NCBI GenBank assembly: GCA_046732895.1
Contig: JBKPNZ010000010.1
Span: forward strand, 1 to 63,922
DNA: 63,922 nt
DNA from: JBKPNZ01 sp046732895
GTDB lineage: Bacteria; Actinomycetota; Thermoleophilia; Solirubrobacterales; 70-9
Reading direction: 5' to 3'
In this document: one piece after another, positions 42,304 through 50,444 of the stretch
Position numbering within the stretch: position 1 is the stretch's first letter
How the letters are laid out: each line of letters begins with the position of its first letter
Program-made: the position numbers and the translations under genes
Notes under the pieces: model-generated
What the model was told of the DNA's origin: nothing
What the model saw: the letters and a program-made list of their open reading frames with translations, nothing else
The model's database searches: none

Positions 42304-42983
42304 CCCTGCGACGCCTCCCGCAGGCGCGCAGCCAGTCCGTCGACCTCCTCCGCGCGCAGCTTGTGCGCAACGCGGTTGGCGACGAGCCGCGCCGTGCATC
42401 GCGCGATTTCCTCACGCACCTCGAGGTCGTTCTCCTCCAGGGTGCGCCCGGTGTCGACCAGGTCGACGATGCCGTCGGCGAGGCCGACGAGCGGGGCCAG
42501 CTCAACCGAGCCCTTGACCTCGATCACCTCGGCCTGGCGGCCCGTCTCCTCGAAGTGGTGCTCGGCGGTCCTTGGGTACTTGGTCGCGATCCGCATCGCG
42601 CCCAGGCGCCGCTCGGCGTCGTCGAGCCCAGGATCTCCCCGACGGCCGGCGAGCACGAGGCGGCACGTGCCGTAGCCGAGGTCCAGGAGCTCGTAGACGG
42701 CGCGGTCGCGCTGCTCGAGCAGGACGTCCTTGCCCGTGATCCCGAGCTCGGCGGCACCGGCCTCCACGTAGGTCGGGACATCGGAGGGCCGCATGGTCAC
42801 GAGCACGACGTCACCGACCTCGAAGACGAGGGCTCGTGACTCCCCCCGCAGCTCGGCCGTGGGTATGCCCGCCCGCTCGAGCATGTCCAGCGTGCCGCCG
42901 AACAGGGCTCCGCGGGGCAGCGCGATCTTGAGCGGCCCGCCTGGCCGCGCCCGTACGCCGCCCGAAACCACCGTGGGATTCAT
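42300..42983 (-). CDS. hisG: ATP phosphoribosyltransferase, short form (HisG_S)
   Basis: 227 aa catalytic subunit of the first histidine step (ATP + PRPP). The PRPP loop EVKGSVELAPLVGLADGIVDLVDTGRT is intact, with KIALPRGALFGGTLDMLERAGI at the N-terminus. It lacks the C-terminal regulatory ACT-like domain of long HisG, so it needs the paralogue HisZ, whose gene directly precedes it with a 4-nt overlap. Confidence 0.96.
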   Translation of the reverse strand: MNPTVVSGGVRARPGGPLKIALPRGALFGGTLDMLERAGIPTAELRGESRALVFEVGDVVLVTMRPSDVPTYVEAGAAELGITGKDVLLEQRDRAVYELLDLGYGTCRLVLAGRRGDPGLDDAERRLGAMRIATKYPRTAEHHFEETGRQAEVIEVKGSVELAPLVGLADGIVDLVDTGRTLEENDLEVREEIARCTARLVANRVAHKLRAEEVDGLAARLREASQG

Positions 42984-44005
42984 GAGGCGTCACCCGCCCG
43001 TGCGCCGCGGTCCGCAGTCTGCTGGCTTAAGACGCGCTCCTCCTCAGCCTGCGCGATATGCACGCGCTCGACGAAGAGCGCGAATCCTGCGGCGGGAAGC
43101 GGGCGGCCGAAGCGTCCCATGAGCTCGTCGTAGCGACCGCCGCCGCCGAGGATGTGCCCCACCGCCGGGTCATAGACCTCGACGATCGCGCCCGTGTAGT
43201 ACCCGAGGTCGCGCAGCAAACCGAGGTCGAGGCCGATCCGGTCGGCGACTCCGCGCTCCGCGAGGGCCTTGAAGGTGGCGGCCAGGCGCTGCGTCGCGCG
43301 CTCGACGGCAACGCCTCCGAGCTTGCGCGCCTCGTCGAGGACCTCCGGACCGCCGCGCATGCTGGGCAGGCGAAGGAGGGTCTCGCGCGAGTCGTCCGGC
43401 AGGCCCAGTTCGTCGATCTCGGCCTCGAGGCCGACGAGGTCGTGCATGGCCAGCCGGTCGAGGATGTGGTCGTGGGCCTCGCCCTCCACCCCGACCTCCG
43501 CGAGCAGCTGGCGGTAGAGGTCGGCGTCACCGAGGCCGATCACGGCGCGGTTCAGGCCCGCTGCGTCGAGGGCGGCGGCCAGCACGGCCACCACCTCGGC
43601 GGTGCCGTCGGGCGCGTCCGCTCCGATCAGCTCGACGCCCGCCTGCATGAACTCACGCATCTGCCCGCGCTGGGGCCTGATCGCGCGGTAGGCGTTGCCC
43701 ACGTAGAAGAACCGGAAGGGCGGCTCTGCCTCGATGAAGCGGCTCGCCACCAGGCGAGCGATCGGGATCGTCATGTCGGAGCGCATCGCCAGGAGCTCGC
43801 CGCGCTCATCAAAGAAGCGGTAGGCCACAGGCGCGCCGCGGGCGTCGCCCCACGCGAGCACCTCGTGGTACTCGATCGTGGGGGTCGAGACCTCGCCGTA
43901 GCCGAAGCGCTCGAACGCCTCACAGAGCGCCCCTTGGAGGCGTCGCAGCTCGCGCATCTCGTCGGGCAGGATGTCCCGGGTCCCCGGGGGGATCGCGTGT
44001 GTCAT
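42980..44005 (-). CDS. hisZ: ATP phosphoribosyltransferase regulatory subunit HisZ
   Basis: 341 aa HisRS-like protein without tRNA synthetase activity, forming a hetero-octamer with short HisG and mediating histidine inhibition. It begins MTHAIPPGTRDILPDEMREL. Class II-like motifs: YRFFDERGELLAMRSDMTIPIARLV, FRFFYVGNAYRAIRPQRGQM (motif 2-like) and VGHILGGGGRYDELMGRFGR (motif 3-like). The anticodon-binding domain of HisRS is absent, as expected. It starts 12 nt after murA. Confidence 0.93.
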   Translation of the reverse strand: MTHAIPPGTRDILPDEMRELRRLQGALCEAFERFGYGEVSTPTIEYHEVLAWGDARGAPVAYRFFDERGELLAMRSDMTIPIARLVASRFIEAEPPFRFFYVGNAYRAIRPQRGQMREFMQAGVELIGADAPDGTAEVVAVLAAALDAAGLNRAVIGLGDADLYRQLLAEVGVEGEAHDHILDRLAMHDLVGLEAEIDELGLPDDSRETLLRLPSMRGGPEVLDEARKLGGVAVERATQRLAATFKALAERGVADRIGLDLGLLRDLGYYTGAIVEVYDPAVGHILGGGGRYDELMGRFGRPLPAAGFALFVERVHIAQAEEERVLSQQTADRGARAGDAS

Positions 44006-44017
44006 GGGGCTGAGCTC

Positions 44018-45322
44018 CTACGCCGCAACGCGCTCGGACGCGACGCGCTGGATGTCGGCGCCGAGATCGCGCAGCCGCAGGTCGATCCGCTCATAGCCGC
44101 GATCGATCTGCGCGATGTTGCCGATCTCCGAGGTTCCCTCGGCGCACAGCGCCGCGATGAGCATCGCCATGCCCGCCCTGATGTCCGGGCTTTCGACGCG
44201 CTCGCCGTGAAGCCGGCTCGGACCGCTGACGATCGCCCGGTGGGGATCGCAGAGCATGATCCGAGCGCCCATGGCCACCAGCTTGTCCGTGAAGAACAGC
44301 CGGTTCTCGAACATCTTCTCGAAGATCAGGATCGTCCCGCGAGCCTGCGTGGCAAGCGCCAGGGCGATCGACGTGAGGTCGGCCGGGAACGCGGGCCAGG
44401 GGCCGTCGTCGATCTTCGGGATGGCCTCGCCAAGGTCGTCGCGGACGTCGAGTGACTGCTCCGGAGGAACCACGATGTCGCGGCCCTCGGCGATCGTCTG
44501 CAGTCCCAGCCGCCCGAACTGACGCCGGATCATCCGCAGGTCGGCGGGCTCGACGTCACGCACTCTCAGCTCGCCCTTGGTCGCCGCCGCCAGCGCCATG
44601 AAGCTGGCCGCCTCGATGTGATCCGGGCAGATCGCGTGCTCGGCGCCGGTCAGCTTCTCGGCGCCGTGGACCGTCATCACGTTGGAGCCGATGCCGTCGA
44701 TGCGGGCGCCCATCTTGACCAGCAGGCGCGCCAGATCCTGCACGTGCGGCTCGCACGCCGCGTTGCCGATCGTGGTCGGCCCGGGCGTGAGCGACGCGGC
44801 CATGAGCGCGTTCTCCGTCGCCATCACCGACGGCTCGTCCATGAAGATCTCGCACGGGCGCAGGCCCTCCTCGGGCGCCTGAATCTGTACCCAGCGGTCA
44901 CCCGAGACCGCAGCGCCCATGTCGGCGAAGGCGTCGAGGTGCGGATCGAGGCGCCGCCGCCCGATCGTGTCGCCTCCCGGGGGAGGCATGCTCGCCTCGC
45001 CGAAGCGCGCGAGCAGCGGCCCGGCGAGCAGGAATGAGGCGCGGATCCGCTCGGCCAGGCCCTCGTCGAGGACGACGTCGGCGATCGCGTCGGCCTGCAG
45101 GCGGACCTCGTTGTCGCCGGTCCAGAGCACCTTCACGCCGATGCCCTCGAGCAGGGCGATCTGGCTCTCGACGTCCCGGATGCGCGGCACGTTCGAGAGC
45201 ACGAGCTCCTCGTCGGTCAGCAGGCACGCGGCGAGGATCGGCAGCGCGGCGTTCTTGTTGCCGGCAACCGTGAGCTCGCCTCGAAGCGGCGTGCCGCCCT
45301 GGATCACGAACTTCTCGGACAT
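44018..45322 (-). CDS. murA: UDP-N-acetylglucosamine 1-carboxyvinyltransferase with Asp in the catalytic-Cys position
   Basis: 434 aa EPSP-synthase-fold enzyme starting peptidoglycan synthesis. VAGNKNAALPILAA, LLARFGEASMPPPGGDTIG, and HAICPDHIEAASFMALAA are visible. The catalytic loop normally PGGCxIG reads PGGDTIG; Asp118 (codon GAC at 44969-44971) replaces the Cys that fosfomycin alkylates. It is known that C115D in MurA, natural in mycobacteria, keeps activity and gives intrinsic fosfomycin resistance. Strong GGAGG before ATG 45322 comes from the upstream repeat. It heads the histidine operon. Confidence 0.96.
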   Translation of the reverse strand: MSEKFVIQGGTPLRGELTVAGNKNAALPILAACLLTDEELVLSNVPRIRDVESQIALLEGIGVKVLWTGDNEVRLQADAIADVVLDEGLAERIRASFLLAGPLLARFGEASMPPPGGDTIGRRRLDPHLDAFADMGAAVSGDRWVQIQAPEEGLRPCEIFMDEPSVMATENALMAASLTPGPTTIGNAACEPHVQDLARLLVKMGARIDGIGSNVMTVHGAEKLTGAEHAICPDHIEAASFMALAAATKGELRVRDVEPADLRMIRRQFGRLGLQTIAEGRDIVVPPEQSLDVRDDLGEAIPKIDDGPWPAFPADLTSIALALATQARGTILIFEKMFENRLFFTDKLVAMGARIMLCDPHRAIVSGPSRLHGERVESPDIRAGMAMLIAALCAEGTSEIGNIAQIDRGYERIDLRLRDLGADIQRVASERVAA

Positions 45323-45323
45323 C

Positions 45324-45378
45324 CTCCTACGGCGGCTTTCCCGCCTTACACGCTCCTTTCGGGGCTAAAAGCCCCTCA
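45324..45378 (-). repeat. Double-hairpin repeat, copy B, abutting murA
   Basis: Minus strand: TGAGGGG, then stem GGGGCT/AGCCCC, CGAAAG spacer, stem GGCGG/CCGCC, then TAGGAG. It directly provides the murA Shine-Dalgarno. It is 49 of 55 identical (5 substitutions, 1 indel) to copy A at 45386-45439. Confidence 0.85.
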
Positions 45379-45440
45379 CGCATATCTCCTGCGGCGGCTT
45401 CGCCGCCTTGCACGCTGCTTTCGGGGCTAAAGCCCCTCAT
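45327..45440 (-). CDS. Possible 37-codon leader ORF spanning both repeat copies before murA
   Basis: On the minus strand ATG 45440 begins an uninterrupted reading of MRGFSPESSVQGGEAAAGD, continuing through a second in-frame ATG at 45383 to a TAG at 45327 that overlaps the murA Shine-Dalgarno (TAGGAGG). The second repeat alone encodes 18 codons from ATG 45383, itself preceded by AGGAGAT. This looks like a translational-coupling leader, but no protein evidence exists; the ORF may be a by-product of the repeat. Confidence 0.35.
   Translation of the reverse strand: MRGFSPESSVQGGEAAAGDMREGLLAPKGACKAGKPP
45386..45439 (-). repeat. Double-hairpin repeat, copy A, upstream of murA
   Basis: 54 nt tandem with copy B, separated by 7 nt. 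The two stems are GGGGCT-TT-AGCCCC and GGCGGC-GAA-GCCGCC, the second holding a GCGAAGC mini-hairpin core. Copy A ends AGGAG followed after two bases by an ATG. Confidence 0.85.
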
Positions 45441-45469
45441 CGAATCCTGGCTAGGGTAGACCACTGCGA

Positions 45470-46063
45470 ATGAGCGAGCCAACGCGCGAAGACGCCTGGA
45501 ATCTCGTCTGCGAGTGGGTCGAATCCGACTCTCTCCGCAAGCACCTACTGGGCGTCGAGGCAGCGATGGTCGCCTATGCCCGCCGCTATGGCGAGGACTC
45601 GGAACGCTGGGCTGTGACCGGGCTCGTGCACGACCTGGACTACGAGCGCTACCCGGACCTCGATACGGGTCACCCGCGCTACGCCCTGAAGGAGCTGGAG
45701 GAGCGCGGCTACCCGCAGGACGTGATCGACGCGGTCGCCGGGCACGCCGAGTTCATGGGCGTCCCGCGCGAGACGCAGATGGCGAAGGCGCTCTTCGCCG
45801 TCGACGAGCTCTCAGGCTTCATCGCGGCCTGTGCACTCGTGCGCCCCACGGGCATCGAGGGCATGAAGCCGAAGTCGGTCAAGAAGAAGCTGAGGCAGCC
45901 GTCGTTCGCCGCGGGCGTGAACCGCGAGGAGGTCACCCGCGGCGCCGAAGAGCTGGGAGTCGACTTCGACGAGCACGTCGCGTTCGTGATCGCAGCGATG
46001 GCCGACCGAGCGGGCGAGCTCGGGCTGGAGCCGCGCGAGAGCGGCGATTCGGCCGGCTCCTGA
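45470..46063 (+). CDS. HD-domain metal-dependent phosphohydrolase
   Basis: 197 aa. The HD motif is in LVHDLDYERYPD with an upstream His in LRKHLLGVEAAMVAYA and a downstream H in AGHAEFMGV, the four-ligand metal site of HD phosphohydrolases acting on nucleotides or second messengers. Continues with ELSGFIAACALVRPTGIEGM, typical of the HDIG subgroup. Substrate unknown. ATG 45470 follows the divergent murA promoter/repeat region by 30 nt. Confidence 0.82.
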   Translation: MSEPTREDAWNLVCEWVESDSLRKHLLGVEAAMVAYARRYGEDSERWAVTGLVHDLDYERYPDLDTGHPRYALKELEERGYPQDVIDAVAGHAEFMGVPRETQMAKALFAVDELSGFIAACALVRPTGIEGMKPKSVKKKLRQPSFAAGVNREEVTRGAEELGVDFDEHVAFVIAAMADRAGELGLEPRESGDSAGS

Positions 46064-46095
46064 AGCCGACCGGCCTCTGAGGTACACCGTCCACC

Positions 46096-47103
46096 ATGAA
46101 GCGCCGCTGGAAGGTGCTCATCGCGGTGGTGATCGGCCTCGCGATCCTGCTCGCCGTGAACACGATCGTCGTCGACGAGCAGACGAAGAGCGCGGAGATC
46201 ACGATCGACGGCGGCGAGCTGCTGAAGCTCCCCGGCGGCGTCGTCCAGGTCATGGACGAGGGTCCGACCTCCGCGAACGACGAGGCGGCGGGGGCGCCGA
46301 TCGTGCTGATCCACTGCTACGCGTGCTCGCTGCACTGGTGGGACCACATCGCCCCGGCCCTTGCCGAGGACCACCGAGTGATCCGCATCGACCTGCTCGG
46401 CTTCGGCGGGTCCGAGAAACCCACCAGCGGCTACTCGATCGAGAATCAGGCCCAGCTGGTCGCGGGCGCGCTCGATCGCCTCGACGTGCAGGGAGCCGTC
46501 GTCGTCGGGCATTCGACGGGGTTCGACGTCGCCACGTCTCTCGCCCAGCAGGCAAGCCAGCTGGTCGATCGGCTTGTCGACATCGACGAGGCGCCAGACG
46601 ACAGCCTCGAGGAGCTCCCGTTCATCGCCAAGCTCGGGTACGTCCCCGTCGTCGGAGAGGCCGTCTGGCGCCTGACGCCCAGCTTCGCGATCAAGCAGGG
46701 CTTCGAATCGGCGTTCGCCCCCGGCTACGACCTCGCCGACGGGTTCGACGACCCCGACCAGGTGGTCCATGACTTCCGCGCGATGACGTTCTCCGCGTAC
46801 AAGGACTCCCAGTCCGAACAGAACGACTTCGTCGAGCAGGAGCCCCTCGACGAGCGCGTCAGCGCCGCCACCGTGCCGCTGATGGTCATCTTCGGCACCG
46901 AGGACCAGATCTGGGAAGACCCAGCCGAGACGGCGCAGGGCTACTCCGACGTTCCCGGCGTGCGGGTCGAGATGGTGCAGGGCGCCGGCCACTCACCCAA
47001 CGTCGAGCAGCCGGCGCAGACGGCAAGACTGATCCTGGACTGGGCCGCAGGGGCGACGGTGGCCCCGGCGCATGACAAGCGCGCCCGCAAGCACAAGCGC
47101 TGA
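46096..47103 (+). CDS. Membrane-anchored alpha/beta hydrolase
   Basis: 335 aa. One N-terminal membrane helix (VLIAVVIGLAILLAVNTIVV) tethers an outward-facing hydrolase. Fold motifs: APIVLIHCYACSLHWWDHI (oxyanion region), VVGHSTGFDVATSL (nucleophile Ser elbow GHSTG), an Asp acid in TEDQIWED and catalytic His in GAGHSPNVEQP. Substrate unknown, perhaps an ester or lipid. It ends in a basic tail ARKHKR. It lies 32 nt after the HD gene, in an apparent operon with a small membrane protein. Confidence 0.85.
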   Translation: MKRRWKVLIAVVIGLAILLAVNTIVVDEQTKSAEITIDGGELLKLPGGVVQVMDEGPTSANDEAAGAPIVLIHCYACSLHWWDHIAPALAEDHRVIRIDLLGFGGSEKPTSGYSIENQAQLVAGALDRLDVQGAVVVGHSTGFDVATSLAQQASQLVDRLVDIDEAPDDSLEELPFIAKLGYVPVVGEAVWRLTPSFAIKQGFESAFAPGYDLADGFDDPDQVVHDFRAMTFSAYKDSQSEQNDFVEQEPLDERVSAATVPLMVIFGTEDQIWEDPAETAQGYSDVPGVRVEMVQGAGHSPNVEQPAQTARLILDWAAGATVAPAHDKRARKHKR

Positions 47104-47119
47104 TGCATAGGATGCTCGT

Positions 47120-47266
47120 ATGAGCCCCGATGGGCAGGGTCCGGAGTTCAACCCCAGTTGGTGGGACAGCTGGGGCAAGCAGGCGGCGCGAATCGGCGGT
47201 GTGATCCTGATCCTTGCGGTGGCTGCGTTTATCGCGCTCGTGCTCGCCGGCGTGATTCTGGATTGA
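47120..47266 (+). CDS. 48-aa small membrane protein
   Basis: ATG 47120 to TGA 47264-47266 codes for 48 aa, starting MSPDGQGPEFNPSWWDSWGK and continuing with one long hydrophobic helix (GGVILILAVAAFIALVLAGV). GGATG precedes it at a usable distance. It lies 16 nt after the alpha/beta hydrolase on the same strand. Its size put it outside a 60-aa ORF cut-off. I recognise no family; a tail-anchored accessory protein is likely. Confidence 0.6.
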   Translation: MSPDGQGPEFNPSWWDSWGKQAARIGGVILILAVAAFIALVLAGVILD

Positions 47267-47281
47267 CGGACGACGCGCAGA

Positions 47282-48166
47282 TCAGCTGCTCTCGCCCTGA
47301 TCCAGGAAGGGAGCGAGCGCCTCGATGAGCTCCGCGGGTGCCTCTTCCGGGTTGAAGTGACCTCCTGGGACGCGTGCCGCGGTGAGATCCCCGGTCAACG
47401 CCCGCCAGACAGCCGGCGCGTCGGCGAGCTGGATCTCGTCCTCGCCGGTGATGACTAGGGCCGGAGCGGTGATCCGGTGCCCGGCGGCGCGATCGTCGGC
47501 CTCGTCCAGGCGATCGAGGTGGAAGCTCGCACGGTAGTCCCCGCACATCGACGCGATCGTCGATGGCGTCAACGCCTCGAGATAGGCGGCACGATTCTCG
47601 GGGGAGATCGCTTCGGGATCGCTCGGCCAGGTGGCGAAGACGTAGTCCAGGAGTCCTGCCGGGTCGGCGGCGATCATCCGCTCTGGAAACGGCGCCGGCT
47701 GCGCAAGCAACAGCCACGGCCAATAGCCGAGCGACGAATCGGCGTTCATCCGCTCGAACTGGTCGACGGTGGGAACCACGTTCAGGAGCGCTACGCGCTC
47801 GACGCGCTCGGGATGATTGAGCGCGAGGCGGTATGCGGCTCGCGCTCCACGGTCGTGGCCGACGACCGCGAACCGCTCGTGACCGAGCGCAGCCATGAGC
47901 TCGACCATCTCCGCGGCCATCTCCCGCTTCGAGTACCCCTCGCCGTGCGCGCCACCCGGCGGCGCCTCAGATGCACCGTACCCACGCAGGTCAGGGGCGA
48001 CGACGCTGTGGGCGGAAGCCAGGTCCGGGGCGATCCGCCGCCAGCAGACATGCGTTTCGGGAAACCCGTGCAGGAGCAGGAGCGCAGGGCCAGCGCCGCC
48101 CTGGGCGACGAAGTAGGTCGCCTCGCCGACCGTACGACGCTCTTCCGCGAATCCCGGCAGGGACAC
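47282..48166 (-). CDS. Alpha/beta hydrolase of the haloacetate dehalogenase / epoxide hydrolase type
   Basis: 294 aa. The nucleophile elbow is VGHDRGARAAYRLALNHPE, with Asp rather than Ser, as in fluoroacetate dehalogenases and epoxide hydrolases. HGFPETHVCWRRI supplies the oxyanion segment, DLRGYGASEAP is the typical loop and GGHFNPEEAP the His. An Asp nucleophile forms an ester intermediate. Halide-binding residues cannot be judged. It converges with the small membrane protein 15 nt away. Confidence 0.88.
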   Translation of the reverse strand: MSLPGFAEERRTVGEATYFVAQGGAGPALLLLHGFPETHVCWRRIAPDLASAHSVVAPDLRGYGASEAPPGGAHGEGYSKREMAAEMVELMAALGHERFAVVGHDRGARAAYRLALNHPERVERVALLNVVPTVDQFERMNADSSLGYWPWLLLAQPAPFPERMIAADPAGLLDYVFATWPSDPEAISPENRAAYLEALTPSTIASMCGDYRASFHLDRLDEADDRAAGHRITAPALVITGEDEIQLADAPAVWRALTGDLTAARVPGGHFNPEEAPAELIEALAPFLDQGESS

Positions 48167-48192
48167 TGTTCAGCCCGGCAAGTCCTGAAGCC

Positions 48193-48918
48193 TCAGTACT
48201 CGTCGTGGCGGCGAATCCAGGCCGGCTCGTCGCCCCCTTCGTCGCGACCCTTCGGGACGCGATCGAGCAGTGCGTAATAGCCCAGCAGGATCTCGAGGCC
48301 GCGTGAGTAGGTCGAATAGGTGTGATGGACGGCCCCGTCCTCGAGGGCGAAGACGCTGAGGCCCGGAGCCTCGGAGATGTAACCCGCGACGTCGGTGCCG
48401 CAGGCGCTCGCCATCTGCTCGACGACCGGAGGGAGGCCGCTCTCGAGGAACGGCTTCAGCTGCTCCTCCGTGGCGGATGCCTGGAAGTCGAAGTTGAAGT
48501 CGCTTCCCTCCGAGGAAGCCCACGGAAAGCTCCACCCCATCCGCTCTCGGTAGGCGAGGAGCTGCTCGAGCGGCGCGCGGGAGATGCAGGTGAACGTCGT
48601 GTCGCGCGCGTTGAGATGCGCAACGGCGCCGTCGAAGGAATCCGCTCCCGAGGAGCACACGGGACAGCCGGCCTCATAAGACGGGCCGAGCATGAAGTGG
48701 TACACGATGAGCTGCGAGCGGCCGTCGAAGAGCTCGGCGAGGGACTTCGTCCTGTCCTCGGTCTCGAAGCTGTAGTCCTTGTCGATCCGGACCCAGGGCA
48801 GCTTGCGCCGTTCCTGCGCGAGCTCGTCGTTGCGGTGGGTGATCTCCTTCTCGCGCTCGAGGAGCCGGGCGCGCGCCTCGTCATGCTCCTCGCGGGTCCC
48901 TACGTTGTGCTCGCTCAC
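48193..48918 (-). CDS. DUF899 thioredoxin-fold protein
   Basis: 241 aa. DUF899 proteins are thioredoxin-like and often near metabolic genes. The GCPVCSSGADSFDGAVAHL segment holds a CxxC redox-like pair, DKDYSFETEDRTKSLAELFD, HFMLGP and WSFPWASSEGSDFNFDF are typical. GTG 48918 is preferred because GAGGAGGCGAA lies ahead of it. Its enzymatic role is not established. Confidence 0.85.
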   Translation of the reverse strand: MSEHNVGTREEHDEARARLLEREKEITHRNDELAQERRKLPWVRIDKDYSFETEDRTKSLAELFDGRSQLIVYHFMLGPSYEAGCPVCSSGADSFDGAVAHLNARDTTFTCISRAPLEQLLAYRERMGWSFPWASSEGSDFNFDFQASATEEQLKPFLESGLPPVVEQMASACGTDVAGYISEAPGLSVFALEDGAVHHTYSTYSRGLEILLGYYALLDRVPKGRDEGGDEPAWIRRHDEY

Positions 48919-48997
48919 TTCGCCTCCTCGCTCGTCCGCGCCGTCGCGTTCAGCTCCGGGCCAGTCGTTCGTTATAGACCTAGCGAGCGAAGTACCC

Positions 48998-49603
48998 ATG
49001 TCTCCAGAAGGACTCACCACTCAATCGATCGAGCTGCCGAGCGGTGAGCTGCGGCTGCTCCAGCCGGAGGAGTCCGTCGCGCTGCCGGATTCAGGCGGTG
49101 TCGAGTGGGCGCCGATTGCGCCGTATTGGTCCGTCCTTTGGCGCAGCGGGGTCGCGCTTGCGCGTGAACTCGACGGGATGGCGCTCGGCGGGCGGCGCAT
49201 CGTCGAACTCGGCTGTGGCCTCGCGGCGCCGAGCATCACCGCCGCGCGCGCCGGCGCCGATGTGCTCGCGATCGACTCGTGCGCGGACGCGGTCACTCTG
49301 GCCACCCGCAGTGCAGACCTGAACGGCGTTCGCATCGAGACCGCGACGGTGGACTGGGCGCAGCCCGACGCGCTCGTCAGCCGAGCGCCGTTCGACCTGG
49401 TGCTCGCCGCCGACGTCCTCTACGAGCCGACGAGCGTCGCCTCGCTCCTCGGGCTCCTGCCGCGCCTGGCGCCTGAGGTCTGGCTTGCGGACCCCGGTCG
49501 GCCCGCCGCCCGTGAGCTCCTCCAGCAGGCGAGTCGGCAGTGGTCGGTCGAAACCCGCATCCGCGGGGTCGTCCGCATTCACCGGCTCCGGCGCCAGGCG
49601 TGA
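48998..49603 (+). CDS. Class I SAM-dependent methyltransferase (nicotinamide N-methyltransferase-like)
   Basis: 201 aa Rossmann methyltransferase. SAM-binding VELGCGLAAPSITAARAG, then AIDSCADAVTLATRSADLNG, and LVLAADVLYEPTSVASLLGL, a pattern of the METTL21/NNMT-like class of protein or small-molecule methyltransferases. Substrate unknown. ATG 48998 is used; DNA upstream reads in the DUF899 gene on the other strand. Divergent from DUF899 with 79 nt between starts. Confidence 0.82.
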   Translation: MSPEGLTTQSIELPSGELRLLQPEESVALPDSGGVEWAPIAPYWSVLWRSGVALARELDGMALGGRRIVELGCGLAAPSITAARAGADVLAIDSCADAVTLATRSADLNGVRIETATVDWAQPDALVSRAPFDLVLAADVLYEPTSVASLLGLLPRLAPEVWLADPGRPAARELLQQASRQWSVETRIRGVVRIHRLRRQA

Positions 49604-49610
49604 CTCGTAC

Positions 49611-50006
49611 TCAGCTCGGCTGGACGATGAAGAGCGTGTTTCCGTCCGGATCGCGGAAGAAGAACATCGGTGGGACGGGATCGCCCATCCGCATGACGTC
49701 CTGATCCACGTCCGCACCCCTCTCCTTCATCGCGGCGTGAGCGGCGTCGATGTCGTCGGTGTTCAGGGCGATGCCAGTCTCCACTCCGATCGGATTCCCG
49801 GGCGGGGGCGGCACGATCGCGATGTCGGTCTCGCCCGCGGGCGGCCCCACTGTCAGCCAGCGGTCACCATCGCCGTAGGGAATATCCATCCGCTTCTCGA
49901 ACCCAAGCACGTCGGTGTAGAACTCGAGCGCTCGCTCCTGATCTGTCACGGGGACGACGACGAGTCCCAGCTTCCTGATCTGCGCCGCCGTTTGCGTCTC
50001 GGCCAT
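49611..50006 (-). CDS. VOC-superfamily (glyoxalase/bleomycin resistance-like) protein
   Basis: 131 aa with two beta-alpha-beta-beta-beta modules: VVPVTDQERALEFYTDVLGF and GVETGIALNTDDIDAAHAAM, ending FFFRDPDGNTLFIVQPS. Metal ligands of glyoxalase I are not all visible (a terminal region lacks the usual Glu), so it could be a non-catalytic binding protein. It is alone on the minus strand, converging with the methyltransferase 8 nt away. Confidence 0.82.
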   Translation of the reverse strand: MAETQTAAQIRKLGLVVVPVTDQERALEFYTDVLGFEKRMDIPYGDGDRWLTVGPPAGETDIAIVPPPPGNPIGVETGIALNTDDIDAAHAAMKERGADVDQDVMRMGDPVPPMFFFRDPDGNTLFIVQPS

Positions 50007-50078
50007 TTGGACCTCCTGTAGTCGGTTGCACGTCTAAGACCGGGGGTCAACCCGAAACTCATCGCCGGCAGACGACGC

Positions 50079-50417
50079 TCACCGCCACCTCCCCCCCGCC
50101 TTCGCCCATTCGAGCAGGTGGTCGACCCCGCAGAAACGATCCGGCACGCGGTGTTTACCCCGATGACGCACCAGAAGCACATGCGTCTCTGTCAGGGGCG
50201 TCTCGCACCACGCGCACACGGCCGCGTCCTCGCCGGCCCACAGCGACCCATCGAGCGCTCCCGCCTCCCAATGCGCGTCCTGGATCGCCCAGGGGACGAC
50301 GTGCTCCAGACGGCAGAAGACAGCGCGGCGCTCGCCCGCGGGCTCGTACGCCCTGAAGCCGTCGTCGGGCTCGACTGAGGCTCCGCACCAGGTGCAGCTC
50401 TCGGCCTCGGCGGTCAT
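50079..50417 (-). CDS. Small protein with two C2-type zinc-binding segments
   Basis: 112 aa. Two repeats of CxWC (CTWCG and CAWCE), each followed about 25-40 residues later by FC then H (FCRLEHVVPWA, FCGVDHLLEWA), suggest two treble-clef-like zinc fingers. It resembles MYM/HNH-associated ribbons but no nuclease motif is present. ATG 50417 is used because the frame upstream overlaps the dehydrogenase gene, which starts at 50445 on the other strand, leaving 27 nt. Confidence 0.6.
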   Translation of the reverse strand: MTAEAESCTWCGASVEPDDGFRAYEPAGERRAVFCRLEHVVPWAIQDAHWEAGALDGSLWAGEDAAVCAWCETPLTETHVLLVRHRGKHRVPDRFCGVDHLLEWAKAGGRWR

Positions 50418-50444
50418 CCGTGACTTCGCGGTAGCCTCGCGCTC

